Source: JOPF133 sp052144935
Lineage (GTDB): Bacteria > Acidobacteriota > Terriglobia > Bryobacterales > Bryobacteraceae
Length of the DNA stretch: 21,283 nucleotides
NCBI GenBank assembly: GCA_052144935.1
Contig: JBKQPR010000294.1
Span: 1 to 21,283, forward strand
Direction: 5' to 3'
Shown here: positions 13,349-21,283 of the stretch, piece by piece
Numbering within the stretch: the first letter of the stretch is position 1
Layout: every line of letters starts with the position of its first letter
Notes under the pieces: generated by a model
What the model was told of the DNA's origin: nothing
Seen by the model: only the letters and a program-made list of their open reading frames with translations
The model's database searches: none
Program-made: the position numbers and the translations under genes

Positions 13349-14416
13349 CTATTTTCGGCCTCCAGACGCTGTAGTACTCCTGCTGTTATCCTCCCGCGGA
13401 GCTTTCTTTACGAAGCGGCTCTTGGCCATCTCGCCCCGGTCCTGCTCCAGTTTCTTCAGTTTCAGCTCCTCTTGCGCGATGAGCTGTCGCGATTCCTGCT
13501 CCTCGGTCTCCAGCTCAAGTTGCAGAGCGGCCATCTGAGCGTCCAGCGCTGTTCGCTTGCGCGCCAGCAGGAGCTGCTTCCGTTCAATTTCCAGCCGGGC
13601 CAACTGCGCCGCGGACGAATCCCTGGCTTCCTGCGTCACCCGGGCGGAGCCGGTGAGTAGCCCCGCCTCGCCCAGGTAAACCTCGCGAAGCTCGACGCCG
13701 TGATCGGTCAAAAGAAATTCGCGGATCTGGTTTGAGTGCTCAATGCCTCGGGCCTTGAGAATGTAAATGCCCCGGTTCCGCTCGCCTCCACTCTCGATAT
13801 CGCGCAGCAGCAGCCAAGTATCCACCAGGGAGGAGATCTGGACCTCGGTTTGCTCCTGGGCATCCGAACCGCTGGTCAAGGTGGTCATCAAGCCCGTGAT
13901 CTGCTTTTCTTTGAGAAAATCGACCAGGCGCAGCAGCATACTCCGGGTCTCCGATATTGGGCCGGATTGCAGCAACGCGGTAACCGGGTCCACCACCACG
14001 ATGCTGGGGTTGATTTCCTTGATGGTCTTGTGGATTTTGACAAGATGCATTTCCAGGCCATACGTCGTTGGCCGGGCGGCTTGAAAGTGCAGCAGGCCCT
14101 TATCGACCCAACGCGCGAGATCAATCCCAACAGACCGCATATTGCGGATGATCTGGTTCGCGGACTCCTCCAAAGAGAAAAAAACGCATCGCTCCCCGCG
14201 AGCGCAGGCGGCGTCGACGAAATGGGCGGCCAGGGTTGTTTTCCCGGTGCCGGCCGTTCCGGAAGTCAGAATGCTGCTGCCCCGAAAATAGCCCTGACCG
14301 CCGTTTCTCTCATTTTTTCCATCCCGAGCGCCTCGGCCACCCTGCACCAGCCGCCGCCACCGGTTCCCAAGCCTGAACGGAGTTTCCGAGCCGATCTTTA
14401 GCCATCCGGAAGACAT
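13349..14416 (-). CDS. kaiC: Truncated KaiC: second ATPase domain only
   Basis: Full KaiC has two RecA-like domains (CI and CII, about 500-570 aa). Here homology starts abruptly near 14302 with GGQGYFRGSSILTSG. Walker A is GTAGTGKT, followed by FFSLEESANQIIRNMRSVGIDL, Walker B INPSIVVVDPVTAL, and ISSLVDTWLLL, where ISS aligns with the IST phosphorylation pair of cyanobacterial KaiC. GIYILKARGIEHSNQIREF follows. The end is VYLGEAGLLTGSAR plus a long charged coiled coil (RLEIERKQLLLARKRTAL) and a basic tail. The frame stays open upstream to 14761, but that part shows no CI domain in any frame I read, so the N-terminal half is lost. ATG 14416 is only one possible start. The product may be non-functional or work as a single-domain RadA/KaiC-like ATPase. 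Confidence 0.8.
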   Translation of the reverse strand: MSSGWLKIGSETPFRLGNRWRRLVQGGRGARDGKNERNGGQGYFRGSSILTSGTAGTGKTTLAAHFVDAACARGERCVFFSLEESANQIIRNMRSVGIDLARWVDKGLLHFQAARPTTYGLEMHLVKIHKTIKEINPSIVVVDPVTALLQSGPISETRSMLLRLVDFLKEKQITGLMTTLTSGSDAQEQTEVQISSLVDTWLLLRDIESGGERNRGIYILKARGIEHSNQIREFLLTDHGVELREVYLGEAGLLTGSARVTQEARDSSAAQLARLEIERKQLLLARKRTALDAQMAALQLELETEEQESRQLIAQEELKLKKLEQDRGEMAKSRFVKKAPREDNSRSTTASGGRK

Positions 14417-15839
14417 GTTCCGGCCGGTCACTCCACTGATTACCGCCGAAACTCGGTGTTTAGGGATCCTGCGAAGCCCAACCTTTGACATCACTCCTGG
14501 TAAACGTCGTTGAGGGAAGCCTCTGTTCATCTCTGGGCGAATGGTCGGCATAACCGGCCAATCTCTGCCCGTTTTCCTGCTCAGGCGAAAGTGGTCTTCG
14601 GCGGCGCGCCGATGACTCTCTTGTCGCACTCCGGAGGCCCGAATGCAAGGGCCACCAGGAACGCCGCCCGATTGCCCCAGGAGGCCGTCACTCGCCAAGG
14701 TAAGACAGTTTCGAAACGAAAAAAGAATATTGCTCGGAATCGCTGCCCGCGGGCGCCTCACTCACAACATTGGCCGGTAAACTTCGCCACTCGGAAAGAG
14801 GCCAGTTGGGCGCGTGGCCGCCGCAGCCCGCGAAGTGCCCGGTTGCCCGCGAGCGCCTCAGATACTGCCATCTGGGAAGTGTCGGCTGCGGCCGGATCGT
14901 CAGCCACTCGCAGAAAGCAGCGGATTCGCATAACTCCGCATGCTTCGGTCAGCCGTTCAGATACCTACCGATATCGCGTCATAACGCCCTCCACAAAGCC
15001 CGCTGGCCGGGCGCAGGTGCAGCGCGACGAAGTACCGAATCTGCTTGCCCAGGGCCGGAGCGCTCGCGCAGTTGTTCCGCGGCCCGGCTTAGACGCGCAC
15101 ACGGCACATTTTGGGCGAAGCGCTGCTCGAATCGAGCGAACACGGCCGGCCACCACGCGAAGGACGCGTTCTAGAAATGGCCGAGCCGAGCCACGGATCG
15201 GCCCGGCAGGCCGACCGCAGCGCGGTGCCATCGATGCACAGGGCGGTAGAGGTCGCGGGCCCTGCACAAGCGACTGGCGTACCGTTCGTGGGTTGATGCA
15301 CGGGGAGGTCGCAGGAGCGGTGGTCGACACGTTCTTGCAGGTCTGAGGATCTATGGCAATCCCTTTAGGGACGTTAGCCACGCATCAGACTTCCGGTCAG
15401 CTTGCGCTGCGGCCTCCCGGTTTGAGTGTACCACCACCATGATTAGGGATCTGGCTGCTGGCCGAAGGCGACGCGGCTCCCGGAAGTGCGGAACGTTGCT
15501 CCTCAACCGAGAACGCTACCGATATGGCCGCATATCGTTCCGTTTTCCGTTGCCCGAGGAAGGCGCAGCGCGACCGTACGTCCAAGTGGATAACTTCCGG
15601 ATGCCCGACCATCCGACCGGAACAACCTCTGTAGGCGCCGATACCAGGCTGAAACGCCGTTCTCCGCGTAAGGTCCGCCACGGTTAACTCGAAAGCCATG
15701 CATCACTGATCTGGCGCGGACGCCTCCGCAGGCTACCCCTTGGCGTACAGCGGAGAGGGTCGCGGGGCCGTGGACCACGACGCGCACGAAGCTTCTGTCG
15801 CTGGCGCGATCCCCCGACTTCGGCTCCGGATCCGTCCGC
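14417..15839. other. 1.4-kb region with no recognisable gene
   Basis: Many open frames exist on both strands because of the high GC content, but none shows motifs, a good ribosome-binding site or natural composition; most translations are Arg/Pro/Ser-rich. It sits upstream of the truncated kaiC and downstream of the efflux operon. It is where the CI half of kaiC and its promoter should have been. I see no IS inverted repeats, tRNA or terminator. It is probably eroded DNA. Confidence 0.6.
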
Positions 15840-17291
15840 TCAGCGTCGTAAGTCCCGGGAAGAGGGTAACTGCGAAGCGTCCCATCCGCCGCCGAGGGCT
15901 TGGATCAAGGACACGCTCGCGGCCATGCGTCGCGTCAGAACATCGACGGCCGTCCGTTGATTCTGTAGCAGGCTGGTCTGCGCGGTGATGACCTGCAGAT
16001 AGTTCGCGAGTCCTCCACGATATTGTTCCGTAGATATATCGAGCGACTGTTGCGCGGCTTTGACCGCCCGATCCGTAATCTCAGCCTCTTCGGAGAGGAT
16101 GCGCAACGCCGCCAAACCATCCTCCACCTGTTGAAATGCCGTCAGTACCGTCTGCCGATAATTCGCCACAGTGGCGTCATAGGTGGCTTGCGTCAACTTG
16201 ACCTGAGCGCGGCGCTTGCCCGCATCGAAGAGAGTCTCGGCCAATTGCGATCCCACCGACCAGAAGCGGGTTGGCCATGTAATCAAATCGAGGATGGCCG
16301 TGGTTTGCGAACCTGCACTGGCGCTGAAGGTCAGTGACGGGTAGAACGCAGCCTTGGCGATTCCGATCTGTTCGTTCGCCGCCGCGACCTGCCGTTCGCC
16401 GGCAGCGACGTCGGGCCTCCGTTCCAGCAGAGTGGAAGGAAGACCGATCGGAGATACCGGCGGCGGAGACTGGTTCCCCGCAGAAGGAATCGATAACTCG
16501 GAAGGCGGTTTGCCCGTGAGCACCGCCATCGCATGTTCGAATTGGGCCCGCTGGACTCCCAGGTCGACCAACTGCCCGCGTGCCGTTTCCAACTGAGTTT
16601 GAGCCAGTGCTACATCGCCCATCGATGCGACACCGCCCTCATATCGATCCTGGGTCAGTTGGACATATTGCTCGTACGACTTCACTGTGGCATCCAGCAA
16701 CTGCCGCGAGGCGTCCAGGCCCTGAATCTGGAAGTAATCCGCGGCGAGTTCCGACTGGTACAACAAGCGGGCGTTCACCAGTTCCGCCGCCGACGCCTGC
16801 GCGATGGCTGAATTGGCCGCAACGCTGCGTCGAATGCTTCCCCATACGTCGATCTGATAGGCCAAGTCAACCGGTATCGTGTAAACGTGTTCCACGCCGG
16901 GAGCCGCGCCCGTTCCGGAACGCGTCGCGGAAGGCGCGGCGGTCACGCTGGGAAACAGGCCGGCTCGGGCGATGCGCACCGCCTCTTTGGCCTCACGGAA
17001 CTGAGCCTCGGCGGCCAACACGTTCTGGTTGGAGATGCTCACCTGGTCTTCGAGAGTGTCAAGCCGGGGATCGTTGTAAACCTTCCACCATTGGCCGCGA
17101 AGCGCTCCGTCATTGGGTTGCGCTTCCTTCCAGCCGGCTGGCGGCTCTTCTTTAAAAGCCGGCGGCGCCGGAGCGCCCGGACGCTGGTACTTCGGACCGA
17201 TCATGCAGCCGTTCTCAACGAGCAGCAATCCAACCGTCCCGAGAACGATCGCCGACCGGCAACGATTGGACAGGGCTGTGCCTTCATTCAT
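15840..17291 (-). CDS. NodT/TolC-type outer-membrane efflux lipoprotein (483 aa)
   Basis: This is the outer-membrane channel of the tripartite pump encoded here. Start ATG 17291-17289 lies inside the permease stop region (8-nt overlap), with GAGG 8 nt upstream. A signal peptide (SAIVLGTVGLLLVENGC) leads to C29 followed by MIGPKYQRP, the place and sequence typical of NodT-family lipoproteins. The lipobox is unusual: ENG before the cysteine in place of the usual LAG, so lipidation is probable but not certain. Two OEP repeats follow, with characteristic DLAYQIDVWGSIRRS, ELAADYFQ, DRYEGGVASMGDVALAQTQL, LLERRPDVAAGERQVAAANEQIG and EQYRGGLANYLQVITAQ. The C terminus reads LIQALGGGWD. Length is normal. 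Fourth and last gene of the operon. Confidence 0.93.
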   Translation of the reverse strand: MNEGTALSNRCRSAIVLGTVGLLLVENGCMIGPKYQRPGAPAPPAFKEEPPAGWKEAQPNDGALRGQWWKVYNDPRLDTLEDQVSISNQNVLAAEAQFREAKEAVRIARAGLFPSVTAAPSATRSGTGAAPGVEHVYTIPVDLAYQIDVWGSIRRSVAANSAIAQASAAELVNARLLYQSELAADYFQIQGLDASRQLLDATVKSYEQYVQLTQDRYEGGVASMGDVALAQTQLETARGQLVDLGVQRAQFEHAMAVLTGKPPSELSIPSAGNQSPPPVSPIGLPSTLLERRPDVAAGERQVAAANEQIGIAKAAFYPSLTFSASAGSQTTAILDLITWPTRFWSVGSQLAETLFDAGKRRAQVKLTQATYDATVANYRQTVLTAFQQVEDGLAALRILSEEAEITDRAVKAAQQSLDISTEQYRGGLANYLQVITAQTSLLQNQRTAVDVLTRRMAASVSLIQALGGGWDASQLPSSRDLRR

Positions 17292-18519
17292 ACCGGAGAG
17301 CCTCGATCGGATCCAGAAATGCCGCTTTGCGGGCCGGGTAGTAGCCAAAGAACACTCCCACCAACGCAGAGAATAGAAACGCCAGAAGGATAGACAGAGG
17401 GCTAACCTGCGTTGACCAATTCGCAAAGTGCGAGATGAGCAGCGAAGCCGTCAGCCCAACTACGATCCCTATAATTCCACCCAGCAAGGACAGAGTCACG
17501 GCTTCCACCAGGAACTGCAACAGGATGTCGCGCGTCTTGGCGCCCACGGCCTGCCGCAGGCCGATCTCTCGTGTCCTTTCGGTCACGGACACCAGCATGA
17601 TGTTCATGATCCCGATGCCGCCCACGATCAGCGATACCGACGCGATGGCGCCCAGCAGAATCGACATCACTTGCGCCGACGTCTCCTGGGCCTGGAACAC
17701 CTCGGTGAGATTGCGGATCGTGAAGTCGTCGTCTTGGCCCGGTAAGATCCTATGCCGTTCGCGCAGCAGCCCCTCCATCTCCTGAATTGCGGAATCCATG
17801 GCTTGCGGGCTGATGGCCTGCACCATCAGCGAGCCGACCGCTTGGGCATTGGCCTTGTTGGCGCCGAGCACCTTTTGCATGGCCGTGGAGATCGGTAGCA
17901 GGATGACGTCGTCCTGGTCCTGACCCGTCGGCGACTGGCCTTTCGGTGTCAGCACGCCCGCCACGGTAAATGGCACATTCTTGATGATGACCACCTGGCC
18001 CGTGGGATCGCTGTCGCCAAATAGATTCTGCGCGACGGTTTCACCCAGCACGGCTGTTTTGGCGGCCGCATCCACGTCCTGTGTCGTGAAAAACTGGCCG
18101 GACAACATGGTGTAATCGCGGATCGTCATGTAGTCCGGAGTAACCCCCTGCGCATTGGTGGCCCAGTTGTTGTTCCCGTAAACCACCTGCACTCCGCCGT
18201 GCACGGTAGGAGCGGTGAGAGCGACGGACGGGCACTCGGCCGCAATGGCCTTGGCGTCGTCTTCCGTGAGCGAGGCTACCGCGCCGGAGCCCAGCCGGAC
18301 GCCATTGCTGCTGACGCTGCCCGGCAGAATGATAATCAGGTTGCTGCCGATACTCTGGATTTGCGCCTGGATGCGCGCGGTGGCGCCCGCGCCAACACCC
18401 ACCATCGCGATCACTGCCGCGACGCCAATGATGATCCCTAGCATGGTGAGCGCCGAGCGCATGCGGTTCACCTTCAGCGCGCGGAGTGCGATCCGGATGC
18501 TGCCAACGATTTTATTCAT
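17284..18519 (-). CDS. MacB-type ABC transporter permease (411 aa)
   Basis: This is the membrane subunit of a type VII (MacB/FtsX) ABC pump, which uses ATP to drive substrate from periplasm out through the outer-membrane channel. The first membrane helix is ALTMLGIIIGVAAVIAMVG (about 23-41). A large periplasmic domain of about 240 residues follows (with FTTQDVDAAAKTAVLGE and NLFGDSDPTGQ). Three C-terminal helices then follow around SLIVGGIGIMNIMLVSV, LSLLGGIIGIVVG and LLAFLFSALVGVFFGYYPA, ending in the conserved ARKAAFLDPIEALRYE. In E. coli MacB the ATPase is fused; here it is a separate upstream gene overlapping by 4 nt (ATGA). GGAG lies 10 nt before the start. Substrate class (macrolide, peptide, lipoprotein) is not shown by the sequence. 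Confidence 0.95.
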   Translation of the reverse strand: MNKIVGSIRIALRALKVNRMRSALTMLGIIIGVAAVIAMVGVGAGATARIQAQIQSIGSNLIIILPGSVSSNGVRLGSGAVASLTEDDAKAIAAECPSVALTAPTVHGGVQVVYGNNNWATNAQGVTPDYMTIRDYTMLSGQFFTTQDVDAAAKTAVLGETVAQNLFGDSDPTGQVVIIKNVPFTVAGVLTPKGQSPTGQDQDDVILLPISTAMQKVLGANKANAQAVGSLMVQAISPQAMDSAIQEMEGLLRERHRILPGQDDDFTIRNLTEVFQAQETSAQVMSILLGAIASVSLIVGGIGIMNIMLVSVTERTREIGLRQAVGAKTRDILLQFLVEAVTLSLLGGIIGIVVGLTASLLISHFANWSTQVSPLSILLAFLFSALVGVFFGYYPARKAAFLDPIEALRYE

Positions 18520-19274
18520 GACGAAACTGTCTCCTCAGGCTGCTCGGCGGGAAGCTGCTCCAGGTCCTTCCGTGCTTCGCGCGGCTGAGCGATCCGCTCA
18601 TCCCGCTGCAGCCTTCCATCTTTGAAGTGGATGTTCCGGTTGGAGTAAGTCGCGACATCCGGATCGTGGGTCACCACGATCATGGTGATCCCCTTTTCGC
18701 GGTTCAGCTGCTGGAAGATCGCCATGATCTCGACGCTAGTCCTCGAGTCCAGTGCCCCGGTCGGCTCGTCCGCCAGAATCATGCTGGGATCGTTCACCAG
18801 CGACCGCGCAATTGCCACGCGTTGCTGCTGGCCGCCGGAAAGCTGGCTCGGCTGGTGTTCCTCGCGTCCCGCGAGTCCCACCGCGAGCAACGCCTTCATC
18901 GCTCGCTCGCGGCGCTCGCGGGCTGGGGTATCGGTGTACATCATCGGCAGTTCCACATTCTCCGCCGCACTAGTTCTCGCCAGCAGGTTGAACTGCTGGA
19001 AGACGAACCCGATCTTCTTGTTGCGGATCTCCGCCAGTTGGTCGCGATTCAGATTCCCGACGCTGATTCGGTCCAGCGTGTAAGATCCGGAGGTAGGCTT
19101 GTCGAGGCACCCGAGGATGTTCATGAGCGTGGATTTGCCGGATCCGGATGGCCCCATGATAGAGACGAAATCCCCGCGCTCGATCTCGAACGAGATGCCC
19201 TTCAACACGTGCAACGTCATCTCGCCGAGCCTGTAATCCTTCACCAGATCCTTGATCTCAATTACCGATGCCAT
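18516..19274 (-). CDS. MacB/LolD-type ABC transporter ATPase (252 aa)
   Basis: This is the cytoplasmic ATPase of the pump. Walker A GPSGSGKS is at 41-48, the Q-loop FQQFNLL near 92-98, signature LSGGQQQRVAIARSL from 145, Walker B MILADEPTGALD around 165-176, and the H-loop VVTHDPD near 200. All catalytic residues are present. The C-terminal extension after the nucleotide-binding domain (about 30 residues, Glu/Arg-rich) is not a known domain. It begins 9 nt after the membrane-fusion-protein gene and overlaps the permease start by 4 nt, so the three are one translational unit. The start region has only a weak ribosome-binding site. Confidence 0.96.
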   Translation of the reverse strand: MASVIEIKDLVKDYRLGEMTLHVLKGISFEIERGDFVSIMGPSGSGKSTLMNILGCLDKPTSGSYTLDRISVGNLNRDQLAEIRNKKIGFVFQQFNLLARTSAAENVELPMMYTDTPARERRERAMKALLAVGLAGREEHQPSQLSGGQQQRVAIARSLVNDPSMILADEPTGALDSRTSVEIMAIFQQLNREKGITMIVVTHDPDVATYSNRNIHFKDGRLQRDERIAQPREARKDLEQLPAEQPEETVSS

Positions 19275-19283
19275 GCCGCCCGC

Positions 19284-20672
19284 CTAGAATCCCGGCCCTC
19301 TGCCGCCCTTGCTGCCGGCCTGGGATCCCGGACTGCCTCCCGCAGCGGAAGCCCCCTTTGCCAGCGCCGCGACAATCACGCGGTCTCCGTCCTTTAAGCC
19401 GCCTTGGGTAATCTCCGTAAACGTGCCATCGCTTTCGCCCGTAGTGACCACGATGCGCTGCGGCTTGCTGTTCGCGTCCAGGATCCAGACGGCTTTTTCC
19501 GGCACTGCGCCCGTGCGTATGCCCTTGCCGCCGCCGGATGCTGCCGTGTCCGATGCCGGGTGATAACGCAGTGCGGCGTTGGAGACCTTCAGCACGTTGG
19601 GGCGCTGATTCACCATAATTTTCACATTCGCCGTCATACCTGGAAACAGCTTCAGGTCCGGATTCGAAACGCCGATCACCGCGTCGTACGTGATCACGTT
19701 TTGCACGTTGATGGGGGCCTCGCGGATCGAGGTCACGCGGCCCGTGAACACCTGCCCGGGATATGCGTCCACCGTGAACGTCGCAGGCTGGTCCACGCGC
19801 ACGCGTCCCACGTCCGCTTCCGACACGTTCGTATCCACCTGCATCTTGGTCAAGTCTTGTGCGATCAGAAACAGGGTGGGAGCCGCCAGGCTCGCCGCAA
19901 CGGTCTGTCCGACGTCCACGTTCCGCGACACCACGACGCCATCCACCGGCGCGGTGATGTTCGTGTGGTCCAGGTCGAGTTGGGCCGATAGCAGCGCCGC
20001 GGTGAACTGTTTCACCTGCGCCTGGCTGGCGGTCAAAAGCGAATTCGCCACATTCAACTGAGCCTGCGCAACCTTCCCGTTGTCTTCCACCGCATGCTGC
20101 TGCGCTACTAATGCGTCATGATCGGCAACCGACGATTTGTATGTGGTCTGCGCGGTTTCCAGATCCTCCTTGGAATCGGCGCCCCTGCTGACCATGATCA
20201 CGCGCCGGTCCACCTTGACCTTGGCATCGTCAGCCACCGCCTCGGCTTTCACGACATTCGCCTGCGCGGCTGCCAGAGACGAGTTTGCCGCCTGAATGCC
20301 CGCCAGCGCCTGCTGGACGACGGCCTGAGAATTGGCTACGGCGGCCCGCGCCGCATCCAGGCTAGCCTGTGCCTGATCGACCTTCGCCTGGAAGGGCGCT
20401 GGATCGATCTTTGCGATCAACTTGCCCTTGGTCACTTTGGTGTTGAAATCGGCGAACAGGGCCAGAACGACACCCGATACTTGGGTGCCCACTTGCACGG
20501 TTACAACCGCGTTCGGGTTGCCGGTGGACGAGATGGTGACGTTAATGTCGCCGTGTTCGACAGTCGCCGTGCGATATTGAATCCCGGCTTGTCCCCCTAC
20601 CACAGCCCACGTCCCCAACCCCGCGGAAACGACAGCCGCCGCGGCAACGATGACAACTGTTTTCCTCTGCAT
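19284..20672 (-). CDS. MacA-type periplasmic membrane fusion protein (462 aa)
   Basis: The adaptor joins the inner-membrane permease to the outer-membrane channel. An N-terminal membrane anchor (VVIVAAAAVVSAGLGTWAVV, residues 6-25) precedes the first half of the lipoyl domain (VQVGTQVSGVVLALFADFN). A long alpha-helical hairpin of about 140 residues (Ala/Gln-rich, ASLDAARAAVANSQAVV, AQAQLNVANSLL) follows, then the second lipoyl half (NITAPVDGVVVSRNVDVGQTV) and a beta-barrel (VSEADVGRVRVDQPATFTV, SIREAPINVQNVITYDAVI, LFPGMTANVKI). The hairpin is longer than in many AcrA-type proteins and fits MacA-type adaptors. The tail is Gly/Ser-rich (GGSPGSQAGSKGGRGPGF), possibly disordered. It is the first gene of the operon. 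The leader from the predicted promoter is only about 10 nt. Confidence 0.94.
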   Translation of the reverse strand: MQRKTVVIVAAAAVVSAGLGTWAVVGGQAGIQYRTATVEHGDINVTISSTGNPNAVVTVQVGTQVSGVVLALFADFNTKVTKGKLIAKIDPAPFQAKVDQAQASLDAARAAVANSQAVVQQALAGIQAANSSLAAAQANVVKAEAVADDAKVKVDRRVIMVSRGADSKEDLETAQTTYKSSVADHDALVAQQHAVEDNGKVAQAQLNVANSLLTASQAQVKQFTAALLSAQLDLDHTNITAPVDGVVVSRNVDVGQTVAASLAAPTLFLIAQDLTKMQVDTNVSEADVGRVRVDQPATFTVDAYPGQVFTGRVTSIREAPINVQNVITYDAVIGVSNPDLKLFPGMTANVKIMVNQRPNVLKVSNAALRYHPASDTAASGGGKGIRTGAVPEKAVWILDANSKPQRIVVTTGESDGTFTEITQGGLKDGDRVIVAALAKGASAAGGSPGSQAGSKGGRGPGF

Positions 20673-20689
20673 ACGCTATCTCGGTCCCC

Positions 20690-20718
20690 ACTTTACGATG
20701 CTTTTCTCTGCTTTGCAA
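20690..20718 (-). promoter_or_regulatory. Predicted sigma-70 promoter of the efflux operon
   Basis: On the minus strand TTGCAA (20718-20713) and TAAAGT (20695-20690) are separated by exactly 17 nt. Each matches four of six consensus bases. A start near 20683 would leave a leader of about 10 nt before ATG 20672. The imperfect boxes fit a promoter needing activation through the adjacent direct repeats. Confidence 0.5.
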
Positions 20719-20723
20719 CCATC

Positions 20724-20754
20724 GGCTTGGCAGTGCTTTGGCAGTGCCCAAGCC
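20724..20754 (-). promoter_or_regulatory. Tandem direct repeats and inverted repeat upstream of the efflux promoter
   Basis: TTGGCAGTGC occurs at 20727-20736 and 20738-20747 (plus-strand reading), exactly 11 bp apart, one turn of the helix. The pair is flanked by GGCTTGG (20724-20730) and CCAAGCC (20748-20754). The block ends 8 bp upstream of the -35 box, the usual place for an activator. Direct repeats with 11-bp period are the layout used by OmpR/PhoB-type response regulators. The regulator is not in this window. Confidence 0.5.
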
Positions 20755-21159
20755 AACGAACCCGTGGGTCTGCTCCGCTTGGCGGCGTTATATCGCTTCC
20801 GGTCCTGGCGGTCTCGCCGTGACCCAATTCAGATCAATTTAGAGACCGCTGGTGCCGCGGAGGACCAATGGAAGAAACGCCGAGGTGATGGCGGCACCGG
20901 CTCGCGCTCGGCTTATCAGGCCGTGTGCTGAGAATTCGACCCCAATGGGTGAACCTTCTGGGACGCTGCGTTCGAGTTCACAATACGCCGGCCTTATGGG
21001 TCAGACGCCGATCCGGAAGTGGATGACATAGAGGGGCGATCATCTGGGGCGTCCGAAATGATGTTCTTGTCCACCGCCTCGCGGATCGTCCGGGTTGAGG
21101 CATGTTACCACCCCTGGGACCGGCAGGCCCGCGCGTTGATCGCGAACGTCTGTTGCAGT
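20755..21159. other. Intergenic region, no gene recognised
   Basis: About 400 nt between the efflux promoter region and the transposase start. Short open frames on both strands have no motifs. I see no tRNA, clear terminator or IS end. Confidence 0.55.
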
Positions 21160-21283
21160 ATGAGTATCGGAGCACCAAAGGACCTAAGCGAGTGCCGCCG
21201 CTTCTTCCTCGAACCCGCCAACTCCAAGCACCGTATGTACGAGGCATTGCGAGCCTATTTCATCGATGAACTGCCCTCCGCCG
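21160..21283 (+). CDS. Probable transposase N terminus, cut by the window edge
   Basis: From ATG 21160 the frame gives MSIGAPKDLSE, then RRFFLEPANSKHRMYEALRA and YFIDELPSA at the edge. The pattern FFLEP.N..HR.YEALRAYF..G/ELPS resembles the N-terminal helix-turn-helix lead-in of DDE transposases I have seen in acidobacteria and planctomycetes, in which the next segment is of the form ARRFGYTPGSFR. That part is outside the window. The ribosome-binding site is weak and the frame is open for some codons upstream, so the start is uncertain. If correct, an insertion sequence lies to the right; its left end should be within 20755-21159 but I could not define it. Confidence 0.45.
   Translation, partial: MSIGAPKDLSECRRFFLEPANSKHRMYEALRAYFIDELPSA

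Noticed and set aside
14400..14460. Possible insertion-sequence end (GTTTCGGCGGTAATCAG on the minus strand) near the kaiC breakpoint
   Set aside because: No second copy, inverted partner, target duplication or transposase gene nearby; resemblance to IS ends was only an impression.
14510..15346. Plus-strand open frame of 278 codons in the region upstream of kaiC
   Set aside because: Composition is Arg/Ala/Ser-rich without hydrophobic periodicity or motifs; competing frames on both strands are equally long, as expected from high GC.

Overview
The window looks like chromosomal DNA of a GC-rich soil bacterium, most likely an acidobacterium of the Bryobacter/Solibacter type. That placement is inference. 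It rests on the high GC content, a bacillithiol enzyme (BshC), a non-cyanobacterial kaiC-kaiB-kaiB-kinase cluster, a small paralogue-type protein that I associate with that group, and very short predicted 5' leaders.

Layout. Positions 1-500 hold a dead YhcG/DUF1016-type nuclease gene on the minus strand, with one internal stop and a replaced 3' end. Positions 590-3696 hold two divergent membrane-protein genes separated by a GC-rich minisatellite. Positions 3859-5327 carry a small conserved protein and a beta-hydroxyacid dehydrogenase. Positions 5328-5631 form an AT-rich intergenic island with interleaved inverted repeats and a perfect 16-bp parS (ParB-binding) site. Positions 5632-8182 are the housekeeping pair dxr-rseP (isoprenoid synthesis and site-2 protease). 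Positions 8287-9053 are an overlapping two-gene module, a HEPN-domain protein plus a small partner, followed by bshC at 9140-10714.

Positions 11071-14416 (minus strand) are a decaying Kai locus. It has a KaiC reduced to its second ATPase domain, two intact kaiB genes that run on without gaps, and a PAS histidine kinase broken by one nonsense codon and one single-base insertion. About 1.4 kb beyond it (14417-15839) has no recognisable gene. Positions 20672 down to 15840 (minus strand) are a complete MacAB-type tripartite efflux operon in the order membrane fusion protein, ATPase, permease, outer-membrane factor. Its promoter is flanked by two 10-bp direct repeats one helical turn apart. The right edge holds the first 41 codons of a probable transposase.

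Functionally, the window mixes intact core genes (dxr, rseP, bshC, efflux) with degraded accessory genes (YhcG nuclease, KaiC, kinase). The most interesting items are the structured RNA-like island next to parS, the HEPN/partner module, the eroded Kai operon with conserved kaiB genes, and a recurrent pattern of -10 boxes placed 10-17 nt before start codons. All protein assignments come from reading motifs by eye; no database search was run.
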